A DNA stretch of 64,000 nt from Actinomycetes bacterium (GTDB lineage Bacteria; Actinomycetota; Acidimicrobiia; Acidimicrobiales; Ilumatobacteraceae): positions 62,001 through 126,000 of the forward strand of contig JAKOUY010000002.1 in assembly GCA_029782355.1 (NCBI GenBank). The letters are read 5' to 3'. The notes under the pieces were generated by a model, which saw only the letters and a program-made list of their open reading frames with translations, was not told the origin of the DNA and did no database searches. The translations under genes were made by a program, and so were the position numbers. This document shows, piece by piece, positions 34,184 through 41,518 of this stretch; position 1 is the first letter of the stretch, and each line of letters starts with the position of its first letter.

Positions 34184-34672
34184 ATGACCGTTCCTGCCCC
34201 TCGGCCGGCCAGCGATCCCGGCAGCGACCCGGCAGGCCCACCCGTCGATCCCGTCGTCGGAGCTCGGGTCCCCGAGCTGTTCGCTGCCGCCGAGGCGGCT
34301 CGAGCCAACGCCCACGTGCCCTACAGCCACTTCCCGGTGGGCGCCGCGGTCCTGACCGGCGCGGGGATGATCTACGCCGGGGCCAACGTGGAGAACGCCG
34401 CCTACCCGCAGGGTTGGTGTGCGGAAGCCTCGGCGATCGCCGCGATGGTGTCGGCCGGTGAGCGGCGGATCGAGGCCGTCCTGACCATCGCCGACGGCGA
34501 CGAGGTGCCCACCTGCTGCGGGGGCTGCCGCCAGAAGATCCGCGAGTTCGCCGACCCGTCGACGCCCATCCTGGCCTGCGGTCCACACGGTCTGCGGGTC
34601 ACCTTCAGCCTCGCCGAGCTCCTCCCGCACTCGTTCGGTCCGTCCAACCTCGGCGTCGGTGAACCGACGTGA
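34184..34672 (+). CDS. cdd: Cytidine deaminase
   Basis: A 162-residue homotetrameric-type cytidine deaminase of pyrimidine salvage. After a Pro/Asp-rich N-terminal extension of about 25 residues, the core shows VPYSHFPVGAAVLT, NVENAAYPQGWCAEASAI with the first zinc Cys and catalytic Glu, and TCCGGCRQKIREF with the other zinc cysteines. The usual PCGxCRQ is present as CCGGCRQ, a Cys in place of Pro. The extension is longer than in typical Cdd. Confidence 0.93.
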   Translation: MTVPAPRPASDPGSDPAGPPVDPVVGARVPELFAAAEAARANAHVPYSHFPVGAAVLTGAGMIYAGANVENAAYPQGWCAEASAIAAMVSAGERRIEAVLTIADGDEVPTCCGGCRQKIREFADPSTPILACGPHGLRVTFSLAELLPHSFGPSNLGVGEPT

Positions 34673-34683
34673 CCGGGAGGGCG

Positions 34684-34689
34684 TACTGT
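34684..34689 (+). promoter_or_regulatory. Possible -10 TACTGT of the cupredoxin gene
   Basis: TACTGT lies 62 bases before the ATG at 34752, giving a leader of about 55 bases that ends in a GGAGGG ribosome binding site (34740-34745). This exported lipoprotein gene thus has a conventional leader. Confidence 0.35.
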
Positions 34690-34751
34690 TCGCCAACCAG
34701 CGACGTCACCACCGTGGCCCGCTGCGTTCACGTCCGACTGGAGGGCACTCG

Positions 34752-35267
34752 ATGACACCGCACACCCACCCCGGCGCCGCCCGGTCCACCCGCAGGCACC
34801 GCCGCAGCCTGGCGGCGATCGCCGGCCTGATGGCCAGCGCCGGATTGCTCGTCGCCTGCGGCAGCGACGACAAGAAGACGTCGTCCACCACGACCTCGGC
34901 CCCGGCGAAGACGTCCACGGCCTCGACGGCCGCGGGGTCGGAGACCGACGGCTACGGCACGCCTGGCGGGACCGCGGCCGGCGCCGCCGGGACCACCGCG
35001 GGCGCTGGTGGGGCCTCGTCGGGCGGCGCCTCGGCCAGCATCAGCGGCTTCGCCTTCCACCTGCCGGCCTCGGTCGCCCCCGGTGCCACGGTGACGATCA
35101 CCAACGACGACGGCGCCACGCACACCTTCACGGCGAACGACGGCAGCTTCGACGTCACCATCTCCGGCCGCAAGTCGGGCACCATCACCGCCCCGGCCAA
35201 GCCCGGGACCTACCAGCTGCACTGCAACATCCACAGCGCGATGTCCGCCGACCTGGTGGTCAAGTAG
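34752..35267 (+). CDS. Cupredoxin-domain lipoprotein
   Basis: A 171-residue exported protein. A signal peptide ends in the lipobox LLVACGSDD (Cys about residue 36), followed by a Thr/Ser/Gly/Ala-rich linker. The C-terminal 80 residues form a plastocyanin-like domain: GATHTFTANDG supplies the first His and YQLHCNIHSAM the Cys, His and Met ligands of a type 1 copper site. It is probably a surface electron carrier or copper-binding protein. The ribosome binding site GGAGGG precedes the ATG. Confidence 0.85.
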   Translation: MTPHTHPGAARSTRRHRRSLAAIAGLMASAGLLVACGSDDKKTSSTTTSAPAKTSTASTAAGSETDGYGTPGGTAAGAAGTTAGAGGASSGGASASISGFAFHLPASVAPGATVTITNDDGATHTFTANDGSFDVTISGRKSGTITAPAKPGTYQLHCNIHSAMSADLVVK

Positions 35268-35285
35268 CGCGCCGCTCGAACCCTG

Positions 35286-35318
35286 GCTCGAGGGCCGGTC
35301 GGGGGCCGGTCCTCGAGC
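35286..35318 (+). terminator. Hairpin after the cupredoxin gene
   Basis: GCTCGAGG (35286-35293) pairs with CCTCGAGC (35311-35318) around a 17-base G-rich loop, 18 bases after the stop. No T-tract follows, as is usual in this window. It ends 5 bases before the -10 of the next gene. Confidence 0.45.
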
Positions 35319-35323
35319 GCAAC

Positions 35324-35329
35324 TAGCGT
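35324..35329 (+). promoter_or_regulatory. Leaderless -10 hexamer TAGCGT of the aminotransferase gene
   Basis: TAGCGT ends 6 bases before the GTG at 35336. Confidence 0.5.
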
Positions 35330-35335
35330 GACGCC

Positions 35336-36532
35336 GTGCCGAGCTCGTCCCCACCAACGCCTGTGCTCCGGGCGCCATACCTGACCGCCAAGTTGCAGGG
35401 CTTCGGCACGACGATCTTCGCCGAGATGAGCGCCCTGGCCGGGGCCACCGAGAGCATCAACCTCGGGCAGGGATTTCCGGACACCGACGGGCCACGCGAG
35501 GTGCTCGACGCGGCCATCGCGGCGATCAACGACGGCGCCAACCAGTACCCGCCCGGCACCGGCGTGGCCGTGCTGCGCCATGCCGTCGCTCACCATCAGC
35601 AGCGGTTCTACGGGCTGGTCTACGACCCGGACCGCGAGGTGCTGATCACCGCCGGGGCCACCGAGGCCCTGGCCGGGGCGCTGCTCGGCCTGCTCGACAC
35701 CGGCGACGAGGTGGTCCTGTTCGAGCCGATGTACGACAGCTACCAGGCATGCATCGCCCTCGCTGGCGCGGTGGCGAGGCCGGTGACCCTCCGGCCACCC
35801 GACTACCGCCCGGACATCGACGCGTTGCGCGCCGCGATCACCCCGAAGACCAAGGTCCTGCTGATCAACTCGCCGCACAACCCCACCGGGATGGTGCTCG
35901 ACGCCGAGGACCGCCAGGCCATCGCCGACCTGGTCCTCGAGTTCGAGCTGATCGTCATCTGCGACGAGGTCTACGAGCACCTGACCTTCGACGACGCACG
36001 CCACGTGCCGCTGGCGACGCTGTTCGCGATGCGCGAGCGAACCCTGGTGATCTCGAGCGGGGGCAAGACCTTCAACACCACCGGCTGGAAGATCGGGTGG
36101 ATCTGCGGGCCGGCCGAGCTGGTCGCCGCAGCGCGGACCGCCAAGCAATTCCTGACCTACGTCAACGGCGGGCCGTTCCAACCGGCGATCGCCGTCGGCC
36201 TGGAGCTCGGCGACGACTACTTCACCGCGATGGCCGCCGATCTGCAGGCCAAGCGCGACCGGTTGGTCCCCGGGCTGGAAGCCGCCGGGCTGACCGTGTA
36301 CCCCAGCCGCGGCACCTACTTCGTGACCGCCGACATCCGCGGGGTGCGCCCCGACGGTGACGGGATGGCGTACTGCCGTGAGCTGCCCCACTCCCACGGG
36401 GTGGTGGCGATCCCCAACGAGGTCTTCTACGCCAACAAGCCCGAGGGTCGGCACCTGGTCCGCTTCGCCTTCTGCAAGCGGCCCGAGGTGCTGGACGAGG
36501 CGGTCGCCCGACTCACCGGCCGGGCCCGCTGA
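35336..36532 (+). CDS. Class I/II PLP-dependent aminotransferase (DapC/MtnE/KAT-like)
   Basis: A 398-residue aminotransferase. It shows INLGQGFPDTDGP, NQYPPGTGVAVLR, SPHNPTGMVLD, ICDEVYEHL and the PLP lysine in SSGGKTFNTTGWKIGW; the final substrate Arg is in RFAFCKR. The pattern fits the group holding succinyl-diaminopimelate aminotransferase DapC, methionine aminotransferase MtnE and kynurenine/glutamine transaminase. It is convergent, 7 bases apart, with an omega-amidase-like gene. That pairing favours a glutamine-using transaminase whose keto-glutaramate product the amidase removes, but DapC remains possible. Confidence 0.9.
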   Translation: MPSSSPPTPVLRAPYLTAKLQGFGTTIFAEMSALAGATESINLGQGFPDTDGPREVLDAAIAAINDGANQYPPGTGVAVLRHAVAHHQQRFYGLVYDPDREVLITAGATEALAGALLGLLDTGDEVVLFEPMYDSYQACIALAGAVARPVTLRPPDYRPDIDALRAAITPKTKVLLINSPHNPTGMVLDAEDRQAIADLVLEFELIVICDEVYEHLTFDDARHVPLATLFAMRERTLVISSGGKTFNTTGWKIGWICGPAELVAAARTAKQFLTYVNGGPFQPAIAVGLELGDDYFTAMAADLQAKRDRLVPGLEAAGLTVYPSRGTYFVTADIRGVRPDGDGMAYCRELPHSHGVVAIPNEVFYANKPEGRHLVRFAFCKRPEVLDEAVARLTGRAR

Positions 36533-36539
36533 CCGGCGG

Positions 36540-37340
36540 TCAGGCCCGGGCGATCCGCCGGCGATCGGGGAGGAACCGGAACCGGTCGCGGACCTCGGCC
36601 ACTCGCCGTGGCTCGACGTCGGCGAAGAGGATCGTCTCGCCCTGCGAACCACCGGCCAGGACCTCGCCGAGCGGGTCGACGATCCGACTGTCGCCCACGT
36701 AGGTCAGCCCGGCCGGCGTGGTGCCCACCCGGTTGCAGCCGACGACGTAGGCCTGGTTCTCGATCGCCCGGGCAACGAGGAGCGACTGCCAGTGGGTCCG
36801 GCGCGACTCCGGCCAGTTGGCCGGCACGAGGTACAGATCCGTGTCCAGGGCGAGATCCCAGAAGCAGTCGGCGAACCGCAGGTCGTAGCAGACGAACAAC
36901 GACACCCGCACCGCCCCGCCGGCCGCCGGGATCTCCACGGTGCGCAGCGCATCCCCGGCGCGGAAGGAGCGGTGCTCGTCGCTGAAGGTGAACGGGTGGG
37001 TCTTGTGATAGCGGTGCACGGTGCCGTCCGGGCCGGCGAGGACGAAGCTGTTGGCCGGGCGGGGATCGGCCGGATCGCTGCCCGCCGGGACCTCCGGGCA
37101 CGACCCGCCGACCCACACGCCGTGGGTTCGTGCCTCGTCGGCGAGGAACTGCGACGACGGCCCGCCCTCCGGCTCGGCGAGATCGGGGGCGTCGACGGCG
37201 AAGCCGGTGGAGAAGGTCTCGCTGAGCAGCACCAGCTCGGCCCCACCGGCCGCGGCGGCCGCCACCATCGGCGCCAACCGGGCGAAGTTGGCCTGGCGAT
37301 CGACCCAGACGATGTCGTGCTGGACGGCGGCGATGCGCAT
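36540..37340 (-). CDS. Carbon-nitrogen hydrolase, probable omega-amidase
   Basis: A 266-residue nitrilase-superfamily enzyme. The catalytic triad is visible as Glu in LVLLSETFSTGF, Lys in HRYHKTHPFTF and Cys in LFVCYDLRFAD; the ending VGDSRIVDPLGEVLA is typical. Its order and motifs resemble Nit2/YafV omega-amidases, which hydrolyse alpha-ketoglutaramate. It adjoins an aminotransferase gene that could generate this substrate. The ATG is 6 bases after TACGAT on the minus strand. Confidence 0.88.
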   Translation of the reverse strand: MRIAAVQHDIVWVDRQANFARLAPMVAAAAAGGAELVLLSETFSTGFAVDAPDLAEPEGGPSSQFLADEARTHGVWVGGSCPEVPAGSDPADPRPANSFVLAGPDGTVHRYHKTHPFTFSDEHRSFRAGDALRTVEIPAAGGAVRVSLFVCYDLRFADCFWDLALDTDLYLVPANWPESRRTHWQSLLVARAIENQAYVVGCNRVGTTPAGLTYVGDSRIVDPLGEVLAGGSQGETILFADVEPRRVAEVRDRFRFLPDRRRIARA

Positions 37341-37346
37341 CGGCCC

Positions 37347-37352
37347 ATCGTA
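37347..37352 (-). promoter_or_regulatory. Leaderless -10 hexamer TACGAT of the amidase gene
   Basis: TACGAT on the minus strand ends 6 bases before the ATG at 37338-37340. Confidence 0.5.
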
Positions 37353-37420
37353 GGGGCGCGGCGGACGGCGGGCCGCGGCCGGGAACGCCGGATCGCCCGC
37401 CACTGACGGGAGGCCCGCCA

Positions 37421-37436
37421 TCACCCGTTCGGGTGA
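37421..37436. promoter_or_regulatory. Perfect 16-base palindrome-like element
   Basis: TCACCCG-TT-CGGGTGA has two perfect 7-base arms around TT. It sits in the 170-base region between the divergent amidase and AI-2E transporter genes. The position suits an operator for a dimeric regulator. The rest of this intergenic region shows nothing else I can name. Confidence 0.4.
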
Positions 37437-37510
37437 CTTGCCGGCGCGCCGGGCATCGTCCTCGCCCCGGACGCGCCGCTCGGGCCGTGCCGTGAGCGAG
37501 GATATGGCCC

Positions 37511-39676
37511 GTGCCACCCGCCGATCCCGTGCCACCCGAGGACCCGACCGCCACGGCGACCACCAGTCGCGTCCCCATCCGGCCGATCGTCCTGGTGGCG
37601 GTCGCCATCGGGGCCGGCGTGGCCCTGGCCACCGTGTCGTCGCGGATCACCGACATCGTCGGGCTGTGCGTCTTCGCCGTCGTGCTCACCTGGCTGACCC
37701 GGCCGGTCTACAACGGCATCGCCCGCCGCCTCGGCGCCGGTGCCGCCGTGGCCCTCACCACCCTGCTGATCTTCGCCGTGGCCGGCGCCTTCCTCGGCCT
37801 GCTGATGTCCGACCTGACGACGAGCACCGATCACCTGGCGGCGTCGATCCGCCGGGCGTTGCAGGGCGGTCCGACGGACACCACCACCTTCGACCGGGTG
37901 GTCCGCTCGCTCCGGCTCGGCGACAGCATCGCCAACTGGCTCTCCAACGTGCCCGGCGACTTCGTCTTCGGCATCAACGGGCAAGCCGCGGTGGGCGAGC
38001 GGGTCGTCGACCTCACCGTGATCGTCATCCTCGGCGCCTTCCTCCATGCCAGCGCCGGAGCGATCACCTCCGGGTTCGTCCGTCTGTGGCCCCGGTCCGA
38101 CCGCGAGCCGGTGTGGGCCCTGCTGAACGACGTCGACCGGCGGGCCGGCAGCTATCTGCGCCGGGTCGCGGCCGAGGCGCTGATGTGGACCGCCGTCCTG
38201 GCGCTGGTCGGCGTGGCCCTCGGCCTGCCGGCCCCGGTGCTGCTGGCGGCGTGGGTCGGCTTCTGGATGGTCATCCCGGCCCTCGGTTGGGCGGTCGGTC
38301 TGGTCCCGCTGATCCTGGTGGCGATCAGCCTCCCGGCATGGAAGGCAGTCGTGATGATCGCCGCCGGCGCGGGCGTGATGCTCGCCGCGGTCCTCCTGCG
38401 CCGGCGCACCACCCGCGCCCTGCGCCCCGGCGTCGGGGTGACGATGCTGTCGCTCGCCGTCGGCGTGGCCTACAGCGGCTCGGGATCCGCGGTGTTGATG
38501 TACGCCCTCGGCATCGTCGCCGTGGCCGTGCTGACTTCGTCCCACCGGGACCAGGTGAGCCTGCCGATGCCGGCCTACACCGAGGACACCGCCTACCGCT
38601 GGGGACCCCTGGTCATCCCCAAGGGGTTCCCCGGGGTGGTGATGATGGCCGTGACCGTGATGGTCACGGTGATCTGCTGGTCGATCATCGGACGCTCCGG
38701 GCTGATCATCGTCTGGCTGTCGCTGGCGATCCTGTTCGCCGTGGCCATCGACCGACCGGTCGACTGGGTCGAGCGCCGGCTGCCCATCGGTCGGCGGTGG
38801 GCGATCACCGCGACGTTCGCGGCCATCGCCGGGGTGTTCACGGCCATCGCCATCTCCGTGGTGCACCAGGGTCCGGTCTCGGCGGCCAAGGCGGTGCAGA
38901 ACCTGCCCTCCGTGGTCCACCGTCTGGAGCGGGCCCCGCTCATCGGCGGATGGTTGCACGACCACCGTGCCGGCGAGGTGGTCACCCGGGAGCTGCAACG
39001 ACTGCCCTCGCGCATCTCTCGGAGCCGGGGGTCGCTCAACTGGGTGCCGTCGGTCGGCTCGCAGTTGGTCGACGTGCTGTGGGTGCTGCTGCTGACCGTC
39101 GCCCTGGTGCTCGACGGCGGGCGGATCATGGCCGCCATCGGCCGGCGGGTCCCGGCCACCCACCGCCGCCAGTTCACCCGGGTGACCACCGTCAGCCACC
39201 GGGCATTGGCCGGCTACGCCGCCGGATCGATGCTGATCTGTGGCATCAACGGCGTGGTCGTGCTGGTCCTGGCGCTGGTGTTGCAGATCGGCCTGGCGCC
39301 GGTGCTGGCCCTGTGGGCGTTCCTGTGGGACTTCGTGCCGCAGGTGGGCGGGTTCATCGGCGGCGTCCCGCTGTGCCTGCTGGCGCTGGTGGCCGGACCC
39401 GTGCCGTTCGTCATCGCCACCGTGGTGTACATCCTCTACCAGCTGTTCGAGACCAACATCCTCTACCCGGCGATCATCGGCGAGGTCATCGACATCCCGG
39501 CATGGGCGGCGATGGTCGCCGCACTGGTCGGGGCCGCCGCCGGGGGCGTGGTCGGTGCCGTGGTGATCACCCCGCTGGTCGGCGTGATCCGCCTGCTGTA
39601 CGTCGAGCTGCGCCGGCGGGACTTCCCTGGCCGGGAGGTGCAGGTGGAGCGTCCCCCGGCCGCGGCCACCACCTAG
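37511..39676 (+). CDS. Double-length AI-2E/PerM-family membrane protein
   Basis: A 721-residue protein, about twice the usual 350. Both halves look like AI-2E family exporters: about residues 20-350 and about 365-705 each hold 7 to 8 hydrophobic segments. Each half has an extracytoplasmic helical middle (SDLTTSTDHLAASIRRALQG and SAAKAVQNLPSVVHRLERAP). The second half keeps the family ending FLWDFVPQVGGFIGG and ETNILYPAIIGEVIDIP; the first half has the shorter AWVGFWMVIPALGWAVG. I read it as an internal duplication or fusion, giving a covalent dimer. The exported substrate is unknown. GTG 37511 follows a weak GAGGAT hexamer by 7 bases. Confidence 0.8.
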   Translation: MPPADPVPPEDPTATATTSRVPIRPIVLVAVAIGAGVALATVSSRITDIVGLCVFAVVLTWLTRPVYNGIARRLGAGAAVALTTLLIFAVAGAFLGLLMSDLTTSTDHLAASIRRALQGGPTDTTTFDRVVRSLRLGDSIANWLSNVPGDFVFGINGQAAVGERVVDLTVIVILGAFLHASAGAITSGFVRLWPRSDREPVWALLNDVDRRAGSYLRRVAAEALMWTAVLALVGVALGLPAPVLLAAWVGFWMVIPALGWAVGLVPLILVAISLPAWKAVVMIAAGAGVMLAAVLLRRRTTRALRPGVGVTMLSLAVGVAYSGSGSAVLMYALGIVAVAVLTSSHRDQVSLPMPAYTEDTAYRWGPLVIPKGFPGVVMMAVTVMVTVICWSIIGRSGLIIVWLSLAILFAVAIDRPVDWVERRLPIGRRWAITATFAAIAGVFTAIAISVVHQGPVSAAKAVQNLPSVVHRLERAPLIGGWLHDHRAGEVVTRELQRLPSRISRSRGSLNWVPSVGSQLVDVLWVLLLTVALVLDGGRIMAAIGRRVPATHRRQFTRVTTVSHRALAGYAAGSMLICGINGVVVLVLALVLQIGLAPVLALWAFLWDFVPQVGGFIGGVPLCLLALVAGPVPFVIATVVYILYQLFETNILYPAIIGEVIDIPAWAAMVAALVGAAAGGVVGAVVITPLVGVIRLLYVELRRRDFPGREVQVERPPAAATT

Positions 39677-39707
39677 CTGTGCGGTCGGGCCCGATCGCTC
39701 GCCGCGC

Positions 39708-40250
39708 TCACCGGGCTCCGAGGGCGCGGACCAGCAGGCTGACGGTCTTGGCCCCGCCGTCGGTGTCCTGCTGGCCGACCTCGACGAAGCCCAGACCGGC
39801 GTGCAGGCGCAGCGAGGACTCGTTGCGCGGCCGCAGGTTGACCTCGCAGCACAGCTCGGGGAACCGTCCGGTCAGGGCGGTGAACACCTCGCCGTACATC
39901 GCCGTGGCGATCCCCAGCCGTCGGGCCGCCGGGGCGACGGCGATGCGGTCGAGGTAGGCGAACGCCTGCCGGCCGCCATCACGGCGCCGGAACCACTGGT
40001 AGTTCAGGCTGGCGTAGTCCTCGCCCGGTCCGTAGACCAGGCAGAAGCCGGCCACGCCCGGCGACCTGCCGTCCCCGGCGGGCAGACCGGACGGGGTCAC
40101 CACGGCCACCAGGGCCACCACGGCCAGGCCGTGCAGTCGGGCGATGCCGTCCCGATCGAGGGCGTTGACGCCCGGGGTGTTCGAGTTGTTCATCTCGAGC
40201 ACCTCGTCGAGATCGTCGGGCACCATCGGGCGGATCGTGAAGGCCGGCAC
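39708..40250 (-). CDS. GNAT-family N-acetyltransferase
   Basis: A 180-residue GNAT. The acetyl-CoA loop is seen in RIAVAPAARRLGIATAMYGEV (Arg/Gln-x-x-Gly-x-Gly/Ala variant as RRLGIA). The N-terminus VPAFTIRPMVPDDLDEVLEMN is typical. The C-terminal HAGLGFVEVGQQ is the usual last strand region. GTG at 40248-40250 is 7 bases after TAGCCT; the frame open to 40955 overlaps msrA and is not coding. Substrate unknown. Confidence 0.87.
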   Translation of the reverse strand: MPAFTIRPMVPDDLDEVLEMNNSNTPGVNALDRDGIARLHGLAVVALVAVVTPSGLPAGDGRSPGVAGFCLVYGPGEDYASLNYQWFRRRDGGRQAFAYLDRIAVAPAARRLGIATAMYGEVFTALTGRFPELCCEVNLRPRNESSLRLHAGLGFVEVGQQDTDGGAKTVSLLVRALGAR

Positions 40251-40257
40251 CCGCCGC

Positions 40258-40263
40258 AGGCTA
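40258..40263 (-). promoter_or_regulatory. Leaderless -10 hexamer TAGCCT of the GNAT gene
   Basis: TAGCCT on the minus strand ends 7 bases before the GTG at 40248-40250. Confidence 0.5.
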
Positions 40264-40309
40264 CGGCGCGACGCCCGGTGCCGCCCTCCCGCGGTCGACC
40301 GCGCTGCAG

Positions 40310-40315
40310 TAACGT
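40310..40315 (+). promoter_or_regulatory. Leaderless -10 hexamer TAACGT of msrA
   Basis: TAACGT ends 7 bases before the ATG at 40323. It is divergent from the GNAT promoter about 50 bases away. Confidence 0.5.
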
Positions 40316-40322
40316 CCGGGGA

Positions 40323-40988
40323 ATGGCATCGTCCGGTGCGTCGTGGTGGTCGTCTCGAGCCGGCCGGGAGGCCGAGTTGGTCGGCGCGGCCGACGCCCTT
40401 CCCGGCCGCGCCGAACGGATGCCGGTGCCCGCCAACCACCTGGTCCACGGGCGACCGCTGGTCGGTCCGTGGCCGGACGGGCACGAGGCCGTGGTCCTCG
40501 GCATGGGCTGCTTCTGGGGCGGTGAGGAGCTGTTCTGGTCGATGCCCGGCGTGTACACCACCGCGGTCGGGTACGCCGGGGGGCACACCCCGAACCCGAC
40601 CTACGAGGAGACCTGCACCGGCCGGACCGGCCACGCCGAGGTCGTCCTGGTGGTCTACGACCCGCAGGTGACCACCCTCGACCGCCTGCTGAACACGTTC
40701 TGGGAGCATCACGACCCGACCCAGGGGTTCCGCCAGGGCAACGACCTCGGCTCGCAGTACCGGTCGGCGATCCTGACCACCACGGATCCCCAGGCGACGA
40801 CCGCCGAGGCGTCCCGGCAGCGCTACCAGCGCGCCCTCGATGACGCCGGCTACGGGCCGATCACCACGGAGATCACCCCGCTGATCGCCTTCTACTACGC
40901 CGAGCCGTACCACCAGCAGTACCTGATCACCCACCCGCACGGCTATCGCTGCCATGCCGCGACCGGGGTGATGGTCCCGCCTGCGTGA
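40323..40988 (+). CDS. msrA: Peptide methionine (S)-S-oxide reductase MsrA
   Basis: A 221-residue repair enzyme reducing methionine-S-sulfoxide. The catalytic motif is VVLGMGCFWGGEELF near residue 63. EETCTGRTGHAEVVLVVYDP, FWEHHDPTQGFRQGNDLGSQYRS and YHQQYLITHPHGYRC, which holds a possible resolving Cys, are all present. The N-terminal extension of about 50 residues is usual for actinobacterial MsrA. Leaderless start. Confidence 0.95.
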   Translation: MASSGASWWSSRAGREAELVGAADALPGRAERMPVPANHLVHGRPLVGPWPDGHEAVVLGMGCFWGGEELFWSMPGVYTTAVGYAGGHTPNPTYEETCTGRTGHAEVVLVVYDPQVTTLDRLLNTFWEHHDPTQGFRQGNDLGSQYRSAILTTTDPQATTAEASRQRYQRALDDAGYGPITTEITPLIAFYYAEPYHQQYLITHPHGYRCHAATGVMVPPA

Positions 40989-41025
40989 CCGGCGGAGCGG
41001 GTGCGCGGGCGGTTACCGCGCGGTT

Positions 41026-41100
41026 TAGGATGACTCGTCGCGGGGAAGCCCGTTTCCCCACCCACGATGCGTCGGAGACGCATCTCGCAAGGAGGACCCA
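41026..41100 (+). promoter_or_regulatory. Structured 5' leader of the small charged protein gene
   Basis: TAGGAT (41026-41031) is a possible -10. The transcript would then form two hairpins: GGGGAA (41042-41047) with TTCCCC (41054-41059), and GATGCGTC (41066-41073) with GACGCATC (41077-41084), the latter a perfect 8-bp stem with a GGA loop. They are followed by a very strong AAGGAGG ribosome binding site (41089-41095). The layout suggests high or controlled translation. Confidence 0.5.
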
Positions 41101-41104
41101 CACG

Positions 41105-41413
41105 ATGGGATTCATGGACAAGGCCAAGGAACTCGGCGAGAAGCTGGAGGAGAAGGTCAAGGACATCCTGCCCGACAGCATCGAAGAGAAGCTGGGCATG
41201 GGCAAGGACAAGGCCGAAGAGGCTGCCGAGTCCGCCAGCGACGCCGCCAGCTCGGCAGCCAGCTCGGCCAGCGACGCGGTCGATCAGGCCAAGGACGCGG
41301 CCGGCAACGCCTTCGACTCCCTGCGGCAGAAGGCCAGCGACGCCATCCCCGATGACATCGAGAACAAGATCGAGGACATGATCCCCGGCGACAGCGACGG
41401 CGACGGCCACTGA
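41105..41413 (+). CDS. Small highly charged amphipathic-helix protein
   Basis: A 102-residue protein rich in Lys, Glu, Asp, Ala and Ser, with few aromatic residues and no Cys. It begins MGFMDKAKELGEKLEEKVKD and has Ala/Ser/Asp repeats of the ASDAASSAASSA type in the middle, predicting long amphipathic helices. The pattern resembles small stress or antitoxin-like (MT0933-type) and LEA-like proteins of actinobacteria. No partner toxin gene is adjacent. The near-consensus ribosome binding site and structured leader suggest an abundant product. Function unknown. Confidence 0.75.
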   Translation: MGFMDKAKELGEKLEEKVKDILPDSIEEKLGMGKDKAEEAAESASDAASSAASSASDAVDQAKDAAGNAFDSLRQKASDAIPDDIENKIEDMIPGDSDGDGH

Positions 41414-41428
41414 GCCACGCCCGACTCG

Positions 41429-41446
41429 GCTGATCCCCCGATCAGC
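41429..41446. terminator. First hairpin between convergent genes
   Basis: GCTGATC (41429-41435) pairs perfectly with GATCAGC (41440-41446) around CCCC, 16 bases after the small-protein stop. No T-tract. Confidence 0.55.
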
Positions 41447-41455
41447 GGATCACCT

Positions 41456-41494
41456 CACCGCCCGGTGCCCGGCTCGTGCCGGCGCCGGGCGGTG
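41456..41494. terminator. Second, larger hairpin between convergent genes
   Basis: CACCGCCCGG (41456-41465) pairs with CCGGGCGGTG (41485-41494). An inner CCGGC/GCCGG stem with a TCGT loop sits inside. It lies just beyond the stop of the CoA-transferase gene at 41519 (minus) and could end transcription from both sides. Confidence 0.6.
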
Positions 41495-41518
41495 TCGCGT
41501 CCGGGCGCTGGTGGCCCG

